From NCBI GenBank assembly GCA_027365225.1, contig DAHXNV010000019.1:1-37903 (forward strand): a stretch of DNA of 37,903 nt. Reading direction: 5' to 3'. The DNA is from Gammaproteobacteria bacterium (GTDB lineage Bacteria; Pseudomonadota; Gammaproteobacteria; Steroidobacterales; Steroidobacteraceae). Made by a program: the position numbers and the translations under genes. The notes below the pieces were generated by a model. The model saw only the letters and a program-made list of their open reading frames with translations, did not search any database and was not told where the DNA came from. Shown here piece by piece: positions 14,965 through 26,105 of the stretch; positions within the stretch are counted from its first letter, which is position 1, and every line of letters starts with the position of its first letter.

Positions 14965-14970
14965 TAAACT
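14965..14970 (+). promoter_or_regulatory. Possible -10 box upstream of hfq
   Basis: TAAACT follows the miaA stop and would give an hfq leader of roughly 115 bases. No clear -35 sits at the right distance. A second box, TACAAT (15064-15069), is closer to the gene. Promoters within or after miaA drive hfq in E. coli, which makes one here plausible. Confidence 0.25.
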
Positions 14971-15093
14971 GCCTTCCGGTAGCGCTGCGTCCGCGCCCCA
15001 TGGTGGTTTGCTTGCATCACCCCCCGTCGGAACGTGGACACGACCCCCAACCTGCCGAACAATTACAATCCGTTTGAGAATAAGGAGAACCCG

Positions 15094-15345
15094 ATGGCCA
15101 AAGGCCAGTCACTCCAAGATCCGTTTCTGAACGCCCTGCGCAAAGAGCGGGTGCCTGTGTCGATCTACCTCGTCAACGGCATCAAATTGCAGGGGCAGAT
15201 CGATTCATTCGACCAATTCGTCGTGCTGCTGAAAAACAGTGTCAGTCAGATGGTCTACAAACACGCCATCTCCACGGTCGTGCCGGCTCGCAATGTCAGG
15301 CTGAGCACCGAGGAGGAAGGCGCCGTGGAGACCGCCGCCGAGTGA
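15094..15345 (+). CDS. hfq: RNA chaperone Hfq
   Basis: An 83-residue Sm-like protein that forms hexamers and pairs small RNAs with mRNAs. The Sm1 region ([20 protein letters not shown], then [20 protein letters not shown]) and Sm2 motif ([13 protein letters not shown]) are complete, including Q8, Y25 and K56-like residues of the RNA-binding faces. The C-terminal tail after residue 70 is short and acidic ([13 protein letters not shown]), as in many non-enteric Hfq proteins. AAGGAG seven bases before the ATG is a strong ribosome site and fixes the start. Confidence 0.98.
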   Translation: MAKGQSLQDPFLNALRKERVPVSIYLVNGIKLQGQIDSFDQFVVLLKNSVSQMVYKHAISTVVPARNVRLSTEEEGAVETAAE

Positions 15346-15381
15346 GCCGCGCAGCCCCGCGTCCCCCCAGGGAATTGCTTC

Positions 15382-17984
<2,603 letters not shown>

Positions 17985-18006
17985 AGGGCGGTGGGGCGGG
18001 CCGATC

Positions 18007-18035
18007 GCGGCGGGCGCAGCTTACGCTCCCGCCGC
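18007..18035. terminator. Hairpin after purA
   Basis: GCGGCGGG (18007-18014) pairs perfectly with CCCGCCGC (18028-18035) around a 13-base loop, 22 bases after the purA stop. There is no T-tract, so it may be an RNA 3'-end stabiliser or a factor-dependent end rather than a classical terminator. Confidence 0.4.
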
Positions 18036-18128
18036 AGGAGCCGCAGGTCAGTTGCGCGGCTGGATCTATCGGCGCCTCGTGCGGTCTAATCTCGGCGCAA
18101 GGTACAGGGCAATTTCGAGGTGATCGCC

Positions 18129-18680
18129 ATGCGTTCCTCCATCTCGTCTCGAGTGGTCGCGGCGGCTCTGCTCGCCGTCCTCTGGTACGCGCCCGCCGCC
18201 GCGGCGCAGCCCCCGCAGGCCGTTCATGCGGTCTGGGTGTCGCGCAAGCTGCGCTTTACCTATCAGGGATTCACCTCCCAGTATAACTGCCGTGGTCTGG
18301 AGGTCGCGATCTCCCATCTGCTCACGCGGCTCGGCGCCCGAAAATTGCGGGTGCGGGACTGTCCGCTCGAAGACCAGATCACTCCGTTCCCCTCGGTGCG
18401 GGTGACGATGCAGGTCCTGGTCCCGGCCACGCGGGGCCAGCGCGGGGCATGGGTGAGTGCGCAGTGGCGCAGGGTGAGGCTCTTCCCGAGCACGGATCTG
18501 AGCGGCAATTGCGATCTCATGACGGAGTTCCGCCATACGTTCCTGCCCTTGTTCGCGGCGCGCAACATCGAGATGGACGCCACCTGCGTTCCGAACCAGC
18601 ACATCATCGGCAACCGTCTGTACGCCGACGTGCTGGTCCCGGATTCACCGGTGGCGCAAGGTGCGGCGGATCACCGCTGA
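18129..18680 (+). CDS. Secreted protein of unknown function
   Basis: A 183-residue protein with a clear signal peptide (basic MRSSISSR, hydrophobic VVAAALLAVLWYAPAAAA, likely cleavage near AAAAQ). The mature part has exactly four cysteines, in YNCRGLE, VRDCPLE, GNCDLMTE and DATCVPN, which could form two disulfides in the periplasm. No enzyme motif is visible and I do not recognise the family. The ATG at 18129 has GAGGTGAT about seven bases before it. It faces the M48 protease across a strong hairpin, so it is transcribed apart from the hopanoid genes. Confidence 0.7.
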   Translation: MRSSISSRVVAAALLAVLWYAPAAAAQPPQAVHAVWVSRKLRFTYQGFTSQYNCRGLEVAISHLLTRLGARKLRVRDCPLEDQITPFPSVRVTMQVLVPATRGQRGAWVSAQWRRVRLFPSTDLSGNCDLMTEFRHTFLPLFAARNIEMDATCVPNQHIIGNRLYADVLVPDSPVAQGAADHR

Positions 18681-18706
18681 GGGCGAGGGGCCGCAGCGGC
18701 CGCGCA

Positions 18707-18731
18707 CGCCCCCCCGCAGCGAGGGGGGGCG
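18707..18731. terminator. Strong hairpin between convergent genes
   Basis: CGCCCCCCC (18707-18715) pairs with GGGGGGGCG (18723-18731) around the loop GCAGCGA. It lies between the ends of the secreted-protein gene and the M48 protease gene, touching the stop of the latter. A bidirectional end of transcription is likely, although no T-tract follows on either strand. Confidence 0.55.
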
Positions 18732-19964
18732 CTAGCGCAGCCGAGCGATCCGCTCGATGGCGGGCGGGTGCGAATAATGAACCGCCGCATACAGCCGATC
18801 CGGTGTGAGGGTGCTGGCGTTGCTGCGGTACAGCTTCACCAGGGCCGAGACCAGCTGGCGCGCCTCGGCGTGGCGGGCGGCGAAGCGGTCGGCCTGGAAC
18901 TCGTGCCGGCGTGACCACATCGCCCCGAGCGGCGTGGCGAACTGCAACACCACGGGCGCGGCGAGGGCGAACAGCAGCAGCGCCGCGTGCGGCGAGGGAT
19001 GCGGGACCCCGAGGGCGGTGTAGAAGGCGGCGCGGCGCGCGAGCCAACCGAGCAGCGCGAAGCCGACGAACAGCGTCGCAATCGACACCACCATTCCCGT
19101 GCGCACATGATGCAGGCGGAAATGCCCGAGCTCGTGCGCCAGAACCGCTTCGATCTCCGGCGGCTCGAGGTCCTGGAGCAGAGTGTCGAAGAACACGATG
19201 CGCTTGTGCCGCCCGAAGCCGGTGAAATAGGCGTTGCCGTGGGCGGATCGGCGCGAGCCGTCGACCACGAATACCCCGCGCGAGTGCAGGCCGCAGCGCG
19301 CGAGCAGCGCATCGATGCGGGCGCGCAGCGCCGGGTCGGCAAGCGGCGCGAAGCGGTTGAACAGCGGCGCGATCAGTACCGGCCAGGCCCACCCGAGCGC
19401 GAGCATCAGCGCCACGCAGCCACCGAAGGCCCACAGCCACCACGTTGCCGCGGCGCGCATCATCAGCCACAGCACCCCGAGCACCAGCGGGCCGCCGAGC
19501 AGCCCGGCGAGGATGATCTCCTTGGCGAGGTCGGTCAGGAACAGCGGCGCCGTCGTGCGGTTGAACCCGAAGCGCGCCTCCAGGCGGAACGTGCGCCACA
19601 GCGAGAGCGGCAGATTGACTGCCAGAGCCACCGCGGCCACGGACGCGATCACCGCCAGCCCCCGCCACGGCTCGCCCCAGCCGGTGCGCCGCCACAGCGC
19701 CTCCAGCGCGGCGATGCCGCCGCCGACGGTCAGGACGAGCGTGACCAGCGCATCGATGAGCGTGGCGATACGAGCGAGGCGCGCCTTGGCAACGGTGTAA
19801 TCGGCCGCCTTGTGATGCGCCTCGAGGCTGATCGCGCCGGCGAAGGGCTCGGGCACGCGCTCGCGGTGCGCGCGCACGGCGGTGATCTGCCGGCCGGCGA
19901 GCCACACCTCGAGCGCCGCGCCCAGGGCGAGCAGCGCGACGAACAAAGCCGTGAAGAGGCTCAT
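18732..19964 (-). CDS. M48 (Ste24-like) membrane metalloprotease
   Basis: A 410-residue integral membrane protein of the CAAX-prenyl-protease-1 (Ste24) family. The N-terminal half has several membrane segments and the family RFGFNRTTAPLFLTDLAKE motif. The zinc site is HELGH at residues 277-281, with the third ligand in the later EFQADRFA. The SRRSAHGNAYFTGFG segment before the zinc site is also typical. The ATG at 19964 gives the family N-terminus, and the frame open upstream is an artefact. It is the last gene of the hpnI-J-K-L minus-strand run, 20 bases after the ferritin-like gene. A role in hopanoid biology is suggested only by position; general membrane-protein quality control is the alternative. 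Confidence 0.9.
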   Translation of the reverse strand: MSLFTALFVALLALGAALEVWLAGRQITAVRAHRERVPEPFAGAISLEAHHKAADYTVAKARLARIATLIDALVTLVLTVGGGIAALEALWRRTGWGEPWRGLAVIASVAAVALAVNLPLSLWRTFRLEARFGFNRTTAPLFLTDLAKEIILAGLLGGPLVLGVLWLMMRAAATWWLWAFGGCVALMLALGWAWPVLIAPLFNRFAPLADPALRARIDALLARCGLHSRGVFVVDGSRRSAHGNAYFTGFGRHKRIVFFDTLLQDLEPPEIEAVLAHELGHFRLHHVRTGMVVSIATLFVGFALLGWLARRAAFYTALGVPHPSPHAALLLFALAAPVVLQFATPLGAMWSRRHEFQADRFAARHAEARQLVSALVKLYRSNASTLTPDRLYAAVHYSHPPAIERIARLR

Positions 19965-19984
19965 CGCCGGCGTGCCGGGCGCGC

Positions 19985-20848
19985 TCAGAGACTCGCCGGC
20001 AACAGCCGGTGCAGCACGCGCGAGATGAAGGGCACGAGGCGCGGCCGGGCCAACCGCGCATCGTAATGCCCCATGCGCCGCTCGTTCTCCCGCAGACAGA
20101 TCCCGAGCAGTCCGTGCAGGGTCACCGGCGCGCCGATGTCCTGGTGGGCGGTGAGGGTGAAGTTCTCGCTCGACTGGTGCGCCCCGCCGCCGAGGCTGCG
20201 CGCCGTCTTCGCCCGCGAGGCAACCTGCTTGAGAATGATCCAGCCGCAGCGCAGGCGGAACGTGGGACGCCGCCACCAGGGCAGCTCGGCACGGCGCGCC
20301 TTGACCCAGTTGACGAAGAACAGGATGTGGCGGACCTCTTCCTCCAGCACCGGCTCGAACACCTCGACCAGCGCGGCGGGAAAGAAGCCCGAATCGCGCG
20401 CCAAGGCGAACAGGCCGAAGGCGAAGAAGGAATCGAAGCACTCCCCGAAGCCGGCGAAGAGAAAATCGTCCTCCAGGTCGCGCGGGGCGTAGGGCGCGGG
20501 GAACTCGATCGGAATCCGGTAATGCGCGGTCAGCGCCGCAAGCAGGCGCGCGTGGCGCTGCTCCTCGAAGCCCTGCAGGGCGATGGCGCGCTTCAGTTGC
20601 GGGTCGCTCTCCAGGGCCGCCGCGGCCGTGACAGTGTTGGAGGTCACGTTCTCGGTCGCGACCGCCTCCTGCCAGAACGGCAGCCCCGTCAGGCGCCGCA
20701 GCTCCTCGCCCGAGAGCGGCGGCCAGTCGATCCGTTCCGGGTCATAGTCGCGGTGCGTGTCGATGAAGAACTGCGCCAGCAGCCGTTTGTGCTGCGGTGA
20801 TCCCAAGCGTACGGCGGTGGTCTCAAACTCGGCTCGAACCGCGGACAT
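19985..20848 (-). CDS. Ferritin-like di-iron protein in the hopanoid operon
   Basis: A 287-residue helical protein with a complete carboxylate-bridged di-iron pattern: E66 (ATENVTS), E96 and H99 (EEQRH), E136 (GECFDS), and E171 with H174 (EEEVRH). This is the E, ExxH, E, ExxH order of ferritin-like oxidases and storage proteins. The length and long extra C-terminal part (GWIILKQVASRAKTARSL) exceed a simple bacterioferritin and favour an enzyme. The ATG at 20848 has AAGGGA nine bases upstream. The start lies inside hpnL (26-base overlap), so it is cotranscribed with hpnI-J-K-L. A tailoring oxidase or desaturase acting on hopanoids is an inference from position. Confidence 0.82.
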   Translation of the reverse strand: MSAVRAEFETTAVRLGSPQHKRLLAQFFIDTHRDYDPERIDWPPLSGEELRRLTGLPFWQEAVATENVTSNTVTAAAALESDPQLKRAIALQGFEEQRHARLLAALTAHYRIPIEFPAPYAPRDLEDDFLFAGFGECFDSFFAFGLFALARDSGFFPAALVEVFEPVLEEEVRHILFFVNWVKARRAELPWWRRPTFRLRCGWIILKQVASRAKTARSLGGGAHQSSENFTLTAHQDIGAPVTLHGLLGICLRENERRMGHYDARLARPRLVPFISRVLHRLLPASL

Positions 20849-21806
20849 GCTGTAATTCCCTTCTTCCCTCACTCCAGTACCAGGATAGCAGCGCCGGTAC
20901 GCCAAAGAGAATCTCCCGCATGCGCTTGGTGAGCGAGAGGGCGAGGGCCATCTGCGGATCGATCCCGAGCAGGCTCCCGATCCCGACCAGCGTGATTTCC
21001 TGCACGCCGATGCCGGCGGGCACCACGAAGATGAAATTGCGCGCCGCCTGGGTGAGGCTCTCCAGCACGATCGCCGTCTCGATGCCCACCGGATGTCCGA
21101 GCCAGCGCAGTGCCAGCCAGGTCTCCACCGCGCCGGCCGCGAGGCCGGCAACCTGCCACTGCAGCGTGAGCACCCACCGCGTCCAATCGCTGATCAGCGC
21201 GCGGATCGCCGCATCGAGCGCGGCCCACTTGCCGTTGAGGAAGCGCAGCATTTCCTCCCCGAGCATGCGCACCGCGACGTGCTCCAGGCGCTCGAACAGC
21301 GAGCCGTAGCGCAGCAGAACCGCCAGCGTCACGATCACCGGCAGGCACGCCGCCAGACCGATCAGCACGGCGCTGCGCGCATGCACCGCCCCCGAGAGGC
21401 TCAGCAGACAGGTGACGCCGACCAGCACGAACAGGTACTGGCTGAACAGCGTCAACAAAATCTCCGCCGTGACACTGGCGGCGGCGGTCACACCGTCGAC
21501 ACCGCTCGCGGCGAGCAGCCGGATGCCCACGAGTTCCCCACCGATGTTGGCCACCGGCAGGAGGCGATTGATCGCCTCGCGCACCGAGGCGATCCAGAAC
21601 AGCCGTCCCGCCTTGACCCGCTCGGGAATCAGCGCCCGCCAGCCGCGCGAGTCGAGCAGGATCGGTATGGCATGGAGCGGCGCGAGCCACAGCAGCACCC
21701 AGCCGGCGTGTTCGATCGGCGTGAGGATGGCGGCGCCTTCGTGCGCGATCAGCCCGATCAGCACGATCAAGCCCGCCAGCAGCGCGATGCGAAACGTGGT
21801 TCTCAT
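20823..21806 (-). CDS. hpnL: HpnL-like integral membrane protein
   Basis: A 327-residue polytopic membrane protein with about eight to nine hydrophobic segments. It belongs to the lysylphosphatidylglycerol synthase/flippase-like (UPF0104) membrane family, with SVREAINRLLPVANIGGELV and RNFIFVVPAGIGVQEITLVG as the conserved polar-glycine segments. In hopanoid clusters this position holds HpnL, whose step is not established, and a transport or flipping role is often supposed. Its ATG overlaps the hpnK stop as ATGA (21803-21806), and its 3' end overlaps the di-iron gene. Confidence 0.9.
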   Translation of the reverse strand: MRTTFRIALLAGLIVLIGLIAHEGAAILTPIEHAGWVLLWLAPLHAIPILLDSRGWRALIPERVKAGRLFWIASVREAINRLLPVANIGGELVGIRLLAASGVDGVTAAASVTAEILLTLFSQYLFVLVGVTCLLSLSGAVHARSAVLIGLAACLPVIVTLAVLLRYGSLFERLEHVAVRMLGEEMLRFLNGKWAALDAAIRALISDWTRWVLTLQWQVAGLAAGAVETWLALRWLGHPVGIETAIVLESLTQAARNFIFVVPAGIGVQEITLVGIGSLLGIDPQMALALSLTKRMREILFGVPALLSWYWSEGRRELQHVRGSSRV

Positions 21807-22672
21807 GCGGCACGACGTGCCCCGCCGCTCGAGCGCGCCGAGTCGGTCAAGGCCCGGAAGCCGCCGGTGCGGGCCCCAGAGACGCGCACGGCGGCGCGCA
21901 CGCGCGCGCTGAGCAGCGCGTCGAGCTCGTCACGATGGCGGTAGGCGCTCATCCCGGGCGTCAGCCCATCGCGCGTCGCCGGGTGCAAATAGATCTCGGT
22001 GAGGCCCTCGGGCAGGTGCGCGAGGATCTCGAGCAGTTGCGCCTCGTCCATCGCGCCGGTGCTCGAGATTCCGAACAGCGTCTCGTTGCACTGGACGCCG
22101 GCGGCTCTGAGGCGCCGGCGCATCAGCGCAAGCCACGGGCCGAGCAGCGCGGCGGCGAGCCCGGCGCCGGCGCGGCGCGCAGCCCAGAGCGGCTCGCGCG
22201 GCCAGCGCATCGGTGGGGAGCGGTATTCGGCGCCGATCGTGAGCAGCATGCCGAGCACGGTTGGATGCAGGTGAAAGTGCTTGTGAGCGTTCACGTGATC
22301 CAATGCGAGCCCGGTGGCGGCGAAGGCCGCGAACTGCGCGCGAATTTCCGCTTCGAGCTGCCGCCTGACGCGCGGCAGCGCGAAGAAGCGTACGCCCTCG
22401 CGCGCCATCCGATCCGGGAAGCGTCCCGTACCGTCGACCAGGGCCGGAATGCGCCGCGGGGGCAGCAGCGCGTGGCCGTCGGCAAGCACAACGTGCAGCC
22501 CCACCGCCAGCTCCGGCAGCGCGCGCGCGCGCCGCACCGCATCGTCGGCGCCGGCTTCGGCCACCATCAGGCTCGTCGCGGACAGCACGCCCTGGAGCGC
22601 GGCCCGCTCGATGGCTTCGTTGACCGCCTCGTGCAGACCGAAATCGTCCGCGGTGACGATCAGGGCCTTCAA
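21803..22672 (-). CDS. hpnK: Hopanoid-associated deacetylase HpnK
   Basis: A 289-residue YdjC-type carbohydrate deacetylase. The metal-binding N-terminal IVTADDFGLHEAVNEAI and the LDHVNAHKHFHLHP motif are clear, and LTEIYLHPATRDG lies near the end. In the known pathway HpnK removes the acetyl group from the GlcNAc that HpnI attaches to bacteriohopanetetrol, leaving glucosamine. It overlaps hpnL by four bases and follows hpnJ by ten, so the order of genes follows the order of head-group steps closely. A C-terminal Ser/Arg/Ala tail is unremarkable. Confidence 0.94.
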   Translation of the reverse strand: MKALIVTADDFGLHEAVNEAIERAALQGVLSATSLMVAEAGADDAVRRARALPELAVGLHVVLADGHALLPPRRIPALVDGTGRFPDRMAREGVRFFALPRVRRQLEAEIRAQFAAFAATGLALDHVNAHKHFHLHPTVLGMLLTIGAEYRSPPMRWPREPLWAARRAGAGLAAALLGPWLALMRRRLRAAGVQCNETLFGISSTGAMDEAQLLEILAHLPEGLTEIYLHPATRDGLTPGMSAYRHRDELDALLSARVRAAVRVSGARTGGFRALTDSARSSGGARRAA

Positions 22673-22682
22673 ATGAGCGGGC

Positions 22683-24107
22683 TCAGGCCTCGTGCGCGTT
22701 GAGGAAGCGGAAGAACTCGACGCCCTCGCGCAGCCGCCGCTTGGTCATCTCCCAGCTGTGCAGCATCTCCCCGGTCAGCTCGGCGATCTTGCGCGGCCGG
22801 AAATAGAACCGCTTGTAGAAGGTCTCGACCGCGTGATAGATCTCCTTGGCCGACAGGTGCGGGTAGCTGATCGGTGAGAGCTGAATGCCACGGTTGTTGA
22901 CCAGGTTGAGGTTCTCGTACGCGGTGAGCCAGCCGTTCTCGACCGCCTCCTGGTACAGCTGCGTGCCCGGATAGGGGGCGGCGAGGGACACCTGGATGGT
23001 GTGCGGATTGATGTCGACGGCGAACTGGATGGTCTCGCGGATCGTGTCGGCCGTCTCCCCGGGCAGCCCCAGGATGAAGGTGCCGTGGATGGTCACGCCG
23101 AGCTTGCGGCAGTCGCTGGTGAAGCGGCGCGCGATGTCGGTCCGCAGGCCCTTCCTGATGTTGTGCAGGATCTGATCGTTGCCGGACTCGTAGCCGACCA
23201 GCAGCAGCCGCAGGCCGTTGTCCTTCATGATCTTCAGCGTCTCGTACGGGACGTTCGCCTTGGCATTGCACGACCAGGTGACCCCGAGCTTGCCGAGGCC
23301 GCGGGCGATCTCCTCGACGCGGGGGCGGAAGTCGGTGAAGGTGTCGTCGTCGAAGAAGATCTCCTTCACCTGCGGCATGTTCTCCTTGATCCAGCGTACC
23401 TCGTCGATGACGCTGGCGGGGCTGCGCACGCGGTAGCGGTGGCCGCCGACGGTCTGCGGCCAGAGGCAGAAGGTGCACTTGGAGCGGCAGCCGCGCCCCG
23501 TGTAGAAAGAGACGTAAGGGTGTTGCAGATAGCCGATGAAATAATTCTCGACGGTCAGATCGCGCTTGTAGACCGGCGTCACCCACGGCAGATCGTCCAT
23601 GTTCTCGATCATCGCGCGCGGCGCGTTGTGCTCGATCGTGCCATCGGGCCGGCGGAAGGACAGGCCGGTGATGTCCTTGAACGGGTGGCCCTCGGCCACC
23701 TCCTTGCAGGTGTAGTCGAATTCCTCGCGGGCCACGAAGTCGATGGCGCTCGAGGCGCCGAGCGAGCCGGCCGGATCGACCGCCACCTTGGCGCCGACCA
23801 TGCCGATGAGCAAGCGGGGGTTCTCCTGTTTCAGCAGCTCCGCCACCTTCGCATCGGTCGGAAAGGACGGCGAGCTGGTGTGCATGACCACCAGATCGTA
23901 CTGGCGCGCCAGGGGCAGCACATCCGCCATCGACAGCCCGTCGGCGGGGGCATCGAGCAGGCGGCTGTCGGGCACCAGCGCGGCCGGCTGCGCAAGCCAG
24001 GTGGGGTACCAGAACGAGCGAATTTCCCGCTTGGCCTGATAACGCGCGCCCGCCCCGCCATCGAAACCGTCGAAGGAAGGGGGGTGCAGAAATAAGGTTC
24101 TCATCAT
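22683..24107 (-). CDS. hpnJ: Hopanoid radical SAM protein HpnJ
   Basis: A 474-residue B12-binding-type radical SAM protein. The N-terminal cobalamin-like domain (about 1-190) opens MMRTLFLHPPSFDGFDGG. The radical SAM domain has the [4Fe-4S] motif C207-RSK-C211-TF-C214 in FYTGRGCRSKCTFC, followed by FFDDDTFTDFRPRVEE and GTFILGLPGETADTI. In Burkholderia HpnJ converts the glucosamine head group into the cyclitol ether of bacteriohopanetetrol. It lies between hpnI and hpnK in one operon. The second codon is also ATG and could be the start. Confidence 0.95.
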   Translation of the reverse strand: MMRTLFLHPPSFDGFDGGAGARYQAKREIRSFWYPTWLAQPAALVPDSRLLDAPADGLSMADVLPLARQYDLVVMHTSSPSFPTDAKVAELLKQENPRLLIGMVGAKVAVDPAGSLGASSAIDFVAREEFDYTCKEVAEGHPFKDITGLSFRRPDGTIEHNAPRAMIENMDDLPWVTPVYKRDLTVENYFIGYLQHPYVSFYTGRGCRSKCTFCLWPQTVGGHRYRVRSPASVIDEVRWIKENMPQVKEIFFDDDTFTDFRPRVEEIARGLGKLGVTWSCNAKANVPYETLKIMKDNGLRLLLVGYESGNDQILHNIRKGLRTDIARRFTSDCRKLGVTIHGTFILGLPGETADTIRETIQFAVDINPHTIQVSLAAPYPGTQLYQEAVENGWLTAYENLNLVNNRGIQLSPISYPHLSAKEIYHAVETFYKRFYFRPRKIAELTGEMLHSWEMTKRRLREGVEFFRFLNAHEA

Positions 24108-24119
24108 GACTTCTCGTCC

Positions 24120-25271
24120 TCACGTAACGGGGCGGGCGGAGCCGTCGCGGGTCACCCGGTATCGCGCATGGCGCCATTGAACTTCGCGCGTTGCGAAGCC
24201 CAGGCACCACAGCGCAAAGCCCAATCCATCACTCACCGGCAGCAGCCAGAGGCGGCGCCAGGATCCGATCCGGCCGGGTCCCGGGGCGCCGGCTGCGAAA
24301 TGTAGCATCACGCGGGCCGTCGCGGTGGCGATCAGTACGGCGAGCGCGGCCGGCGCGCCGCCTGCCAGGGCACAGCCCAGTGCTGCTACGGGTAAGCTAA
24401 AGGTTACCCACAGGGTGGTATAGCCGGCCGGTCGCACGGCCCGGATCGTGCGCAGCCAGCGGGTCTCGTGCTGTATCAGCGCGCGCCACCCCGGCTCGTC
24501 GAGCGTCGTCTCCACCACGACGCTGGAGAGCACCGTGCGCAGCCCGCGCTGGCGGGTGAGCTCGCCCAGGCGATAATCGTCCGCAAGCTGATCGGCAATG
24601 GCGGCGAATCCGCCGATATCCTCCAGCACCGCGCGGCGCAACGCAATGGTCGCGCCGAAGGCGAACGCCCGGGAGCCGAGCCAGGAGGCTACCCGGACCG
24701 AGGGCATGAACCAGTCGTTGACGAACAGTGCGGCGAGCTCGCAGCACACGCCCGCCGTCCCCGAGGATCGGCTCGGCCGGCCGCGGTACGGGCACGTGAC
24801 GATACCGACGGTGGGATCGGCGAGGGGTGCGCACACCCCCGCCAGATACCCGGCCGGCACGTGTACGTCGCTATCGGCGAGCACCAGATACTCGTGGCGC
24901 GCCGCGCGCATCATATTGATCAAATTGCTGACCTTGGCGCTGTGCCCATGGCGGCTCGAATCAACGACGATGGCGATATCGAGCGCTGGATAGCGCGCGG
25001 CGAGGGCGCGCGCGATCGGCAGCGCCGGATCGGCCGGATCCTGCACGCCGAAGACGATCTGCACGCTCGAGTCGCACTGTTTGCACAGGCTCTCGAGGGC
25101 CTGCTCGAGCCCCGGCTCCGCCCCGCAGAGCGGCTTCAGAACCGTCGCCGGCGCGAGCCGTTGCGGGCGCTGCTGGGGCCGCTTGCCGTTGCGCGCCCGC
25201 CGCACGGCCAGATAGGCGGTGAGCAGGTAGCCGAATGCGAGGATGCCAAGGAATAGGCCCAGAGCGAGCAT
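24120..25271 (-). CDS. hpnI: Hopanoid glycosyltransferase HpnI
   Basis: A 383-residue membrane-anchored GT2 glycosyltransferase that is known to add GlcNAc to bacteriohopanetetrol. An N-terminal membrane helix (MLALGLFLGILAFGYLLTAY) precedes the catalytic domain with VLKPLCGAEPGLEQALESL, LVLADSDVHVP (DxD), DQLADDYRLG and the processive-type QHETRWLRTIR. Two or three C-terminal hydrophobic segments follow. It is the first gene of the minus arm. No Shine-Dalgarno sequence is seen before its ATG. It is divergent from idi across a 156-base gap. Confidence 0.94.
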   Translation of the reverse strand: MLALGLFLGILAFGYLLTAYLAVRRARNGKRPQQRPQRLAPATVLKPLCGAEPGLEQALESLCKQCDSSVQIVFGVQDPADPALPIARALAARYPALDIAIVVDSSRHGHSAKVSNLINMMRAARHEYLVLADSDVHVPAGYLAGVCAPLADPTVGIVTCPYRGRPSRSSGTAGVCCELAALFVNDWFMPSVRVASWLGSRAFAFGATIALRRAVLEDIGGFAAIADQLADDYRLGELTRQRGLRTVLSSVVVETTLDEPGWRALIQHETRWLRTIRAVRPAGYTTLWVTFSLPVAALGCALAGGAPAALAVLIATATARVMLHFAAGAPGPGRIGSWRRLWLLPVSDGLGFALWCLGFATREVQWRHARYRVTRDGSARPVT

Positions 25272-25427
25272 GATGCCGTCAAGGAGTGATAGTGAACGTG
25301 GAGCCGGTTATCATGTCCATAGGAATCCCGACGGTGCGGACTGCCAATGAGCGACAGAGCCAAAGGGTTTCAAATCCCTGAAAGATGTATAGCGTACACG
25401 CTCGAGCCTGCGCCGGGGGAAAACGAC
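25272..25427. promoter_or_regulatory. Divergent control region of the two hopanoid arms
   Basis: The 156-base gap between hpnI and idi should contain promoters for both arms. A -10-like TATAGC lies near 25388 on the plus strand within TGTA-TAGCG-TACA, a small palindrome, and GGGTTTCAAATCCC near 25363 is a second near-palindrome. On the minus strand a TTGGCA (near 25343) could be a -35 but lacks a good -10. I see no decisive promoter. Confidence 0.3.
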
Positions 25428-26030
25428 ATGATGGATCAGAACGGTGCTGCCGTTGAACTGTTGCCACCGGGCGACAGCGTAGCCGGAGGCGAGGCCCTTA
25501 TTCTGGTGGACGAGAACGATCGCGAGGTCGGGTACGCGAGCCGGGCCCGCTGTCACGAGGGCTCGGGGCTGCTGCACCGGGCGTTCTCGCTCTTTATTTT
25601 CAATGGCCGCGGCGAGGTCTTGATCCAGCAGCGCGCAGCGGGCAAGCGGCTCTGGCCGCTATACTGGTCCAATAGCTGCTGCAGCCACCCGCACCGAGCG
25701 GAGAGCTTGGACGTGGCTATTCATCGGCGGCTGGGCGAGGAGCTGGGGCTCAAGTGCCCCTTGCAGTTTCTATTCAAATTCAAGTATCAAGCACAATTCG
25801 ACGGGGCAGGTGCCGAGCATGAGCTGTGCTCGGTATTCATCGGGTGCTCGGCCGCACCGGTGCGCGCCAATGGCGCGGAGGTGACGGCCTGGCGCTGGAT
25901 CGGACCTGAGGCGCTCGATGCCGAGATGCGCGATGCGGGCGCCGCGCGCTTTACGCCCTGGTTCACCCAGGAGTGGGAGCGGATCAGGCGGGATCACCAG
26001 GCGGACGTGCGTGCGCTGGTGCACGGTTAG
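25428..26030 (+). CDS. idi: Isopentenyl-diphosphate delta-isomerase, type I
   Basis: A 200-residue Nudix-fold isomerase that interconverts IPP and DMAPP. It has LILVDENDREVGYASRARCH, GLLHRAFSLFIFNGRGEVLIQQRA, the active-site Cys region WSNSCCSHPHRAES and the Nudix-box Glu in RRLGEELGL. The ATG at 25428 has GGGGGA eight bases upstream and is followed by another ATG. An upstream frame to 25347 adds 27 residues and is less likely. It opens the plus arm of the hopanoid locus and balances DMAPP and IPP for IspA. Confidence 0.95.
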   Translation: MMDQNGAAVELLPPGDSVAGGEALILVDENDREVGYASRARCHEGSGLLHRAFSLFIFNGRGEVLIQQRAAGKRLWPLYWSNSCCSHPHRAESLDVAIHRRLGEELGLKCPLQFLFKFKYQAQFDGAGAEHELCSVFIGCSAAPVRANGAEVTAWRWIGPEALDAEMRDAGAARFTPWFTQEWERIRRDHQADVRALVHG

Positions 26031-26045
26031 ACAGGAAACAGGCAA

Positions 26046-26065
26046 CAGCCCCGGTGGCGGGGCTG
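26046..26065 (+). other. Hairpin between idi and hpnH
   Basis: CAGCCCC (26046-26052) pairs with GGGGCTG (26059-26065) around GGTGGC. It lies in the 75-base gap before hpnH. With no T-tract it may be an attenuating or processing structure within the operon. Confidence 0.35.
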
Positions 26066-26105
26066 GCTGGCGGCCCGGGCGCCGGTACAACACTGGGAGA
26101 CGGAT

